Below are positions 14,575 through 15,240 of a DNA stretch of 15,240 nucleotides, piece by piece (the first letter of the stretch is position 1; each line of letters begins with the position of its first letter). Origin of the DNA: Zeimonas sp937903095 (GTDB lineage Bacteria; Pseudomonadota; Gammaproteobacteria; Burkholderiales; Burkholderiaceae_E); NCBI GenBank assembly GCA_937903095.1, contig CALCZN010000320.1, positions 1 through 15,240 of the forward strand, written 5' to 3'. The notes beneath the pieces are model-generated. The model was not told the origin of the DNA, ran no database searches, and saw nothing but the letters and a program-made list of their open reading frames with translations. The position numbers and the translations under genes were made by a program.

Positions 14575-15240
14575 ATGATCGACTCCTTCGTCCTCGGGCA
14601 GCTCGCGATCGGCTTGAGCGTCGGCATGACCTACGCGATCGTCGCGATCGGCCTCACGCTGATCTACCGCGTGCTGCTCGCCGTCAACTTCGCGCATGGC
14701 GAGGTCTACACGCTGGGCGCCTTCGCGACCTTCGTCGGCGCGACGCTGCTGCACCTGCCGCTATGGGTCATCGTGCCTGCGGTGCTCGTCGTCGGCGGCG
14801 TCACCGGTGCGCTGATCGAGCGCATTGCCTTCCGGCCGTTCCGCAAGTTCACCGACGAGGCGTCGCTGAAGTCGCGCGCGGTGCGCGAGGCCACGCTGCT
14901 GTCGTCGTTCGCGGTGGGGCTTATCGTGCGCGAGCTGCTCGACCAGGTCTTCCACGGCGAGTGGCTCGCGCTGCCGCAGGAATACCTGCTGGGTCGCCCG
15001 CTCGATCTCGGCGTCATTTCGCTCTCGGTGGGCGAAGCGGCGATCGCCCTCATCTCGCTGGCGATGCTGCTCGGGCTGCAGTGGCTGCTGCATCGCACGC
15101 GCATGGGCATCGCGATCCGCGCAGTGTCGTCGAACCTGATCGGCGCGCAGATCTCCGGCATCGACATCAACCGCGTGGTGCTGGCCGTCTTCGTCGTCGG
15201 CTCGGTGCTCGGTGCCGTGGCCGGCATGGTCGTCTCGCTC
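14575..15240 (+). CDS. LivH-type ABC transporter permease, C-terminus cut by window edge
   Basis: Inner-membrane permease of the branched-chain-amino-acid (HAAT) transporter family; forms the channel with a LivM-type partner. The 222 visible residues include the N-terminal block GLSVGMTYAIVAIGLTLIYR, the family motif VNFAHGEVYTLGAF, several hydrophobic membrane segments, and the cytoplasmic coupling loop RTRMGIAIRAVSSN...ISGIDINRV that contacts the ATPase. The family is usually about 290-300 residues, so roughly 70-80 lie beyond the edge. Compared with E. coli LivH as I recall it, about 11-14 extra charged residues (near 92-105, FTDEASLKSRAVRE) follow ERIAFRPFRK. The start ATG at 14575 gives the normal N-terminus but has only a poor ribosome binding site. 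LivM, LivG and LivF partners are expected immediately to the right. Confidence 0.93.
   Translation, partial: MIDSFVLGQLAIGLSVGMTYAIVAIGLTLIYRVLLAVNFAHGEVYTLGAFATFVGATLLHLPLWVIVPAVLVVGGVTGALIERIAFRPFRKFTDEASLKSRAVREATLLSSFAVGLIVRELLDQVFHGEWLALPQEYLLGRPLDLGVISLSVGEAAIALISLAMLLGLQWLLHRTRMGIAIRAVSSNLIGAQISGIDINRVVLAVFVVGSVLGAVAGMVVSL

Overview
The window looks like chromosomal DNA from a very GC-rich proteobacterium, probably a betaproteobacterium of the Burkholderiales type. This is inferred from the single-chain purL of about 1350 residues, the strong G/C preference at third codon positions, and the pairing of a branched-chain-amino-acid-type ABC transporter with CoA-ligase catabolic genes. No database search was possible. 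I see no tRNA, rRNA, CRISPR array, insertion sequence or phage gene.

Left half (1-7529), all on the minus strand. Read in transcription order: purL (FGAM synthase of purine synthesis), a YbiT-type ABC-F ATPase, an OmpR/PhoB-type response regulator, and a sensor histidine kinase cut by the left edge. Gaps are 39, 7 and 46 bases, so read-through is likely. A perfect TATAAT lies 59 bases before the preferred purL start.

Middle (7670-10323), a divergon. On the minus strand a DUF2817/M14-like zinc amidohydrolase is followed by a glyoxalase-like VOC protein. Facing away on the plus strand is a GntR/FCD regulator. Their 89-base shared upstream region holds a perfect 9-bp inverted repeat (GCTGTAATC...GATTACAGC) whose arms extend further imperfectly, a good candidate for the regulator's operator.

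Right half (10366-15240), plus strand: a PaaI-type hotdog thioesterase, an AMP-forming acyl-CoA ligase (3-base gap), a zinc-free medium-chain reductase/dehydrogenase, a periplasmic solute-binding protein with a signal peptide, and a LivH-type permease cut by the right edge. A strong hairpin separates the binding-protein and permease genes.

Inferred whole: a regulated uptake-and-catabolism locus for an unknown carboxylate, amide or ester. The binding protein and permease import it, the M14-like enzyme may release an acid, the ligase activates the acid to a CoA thioester, the reductase and VOC protein modify intermediates, the thioesterase recycles CoA, and the GntR protein senses the substrate. 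The enzyme families are clear. The substrate and the pathway order are not visible in the sequence.
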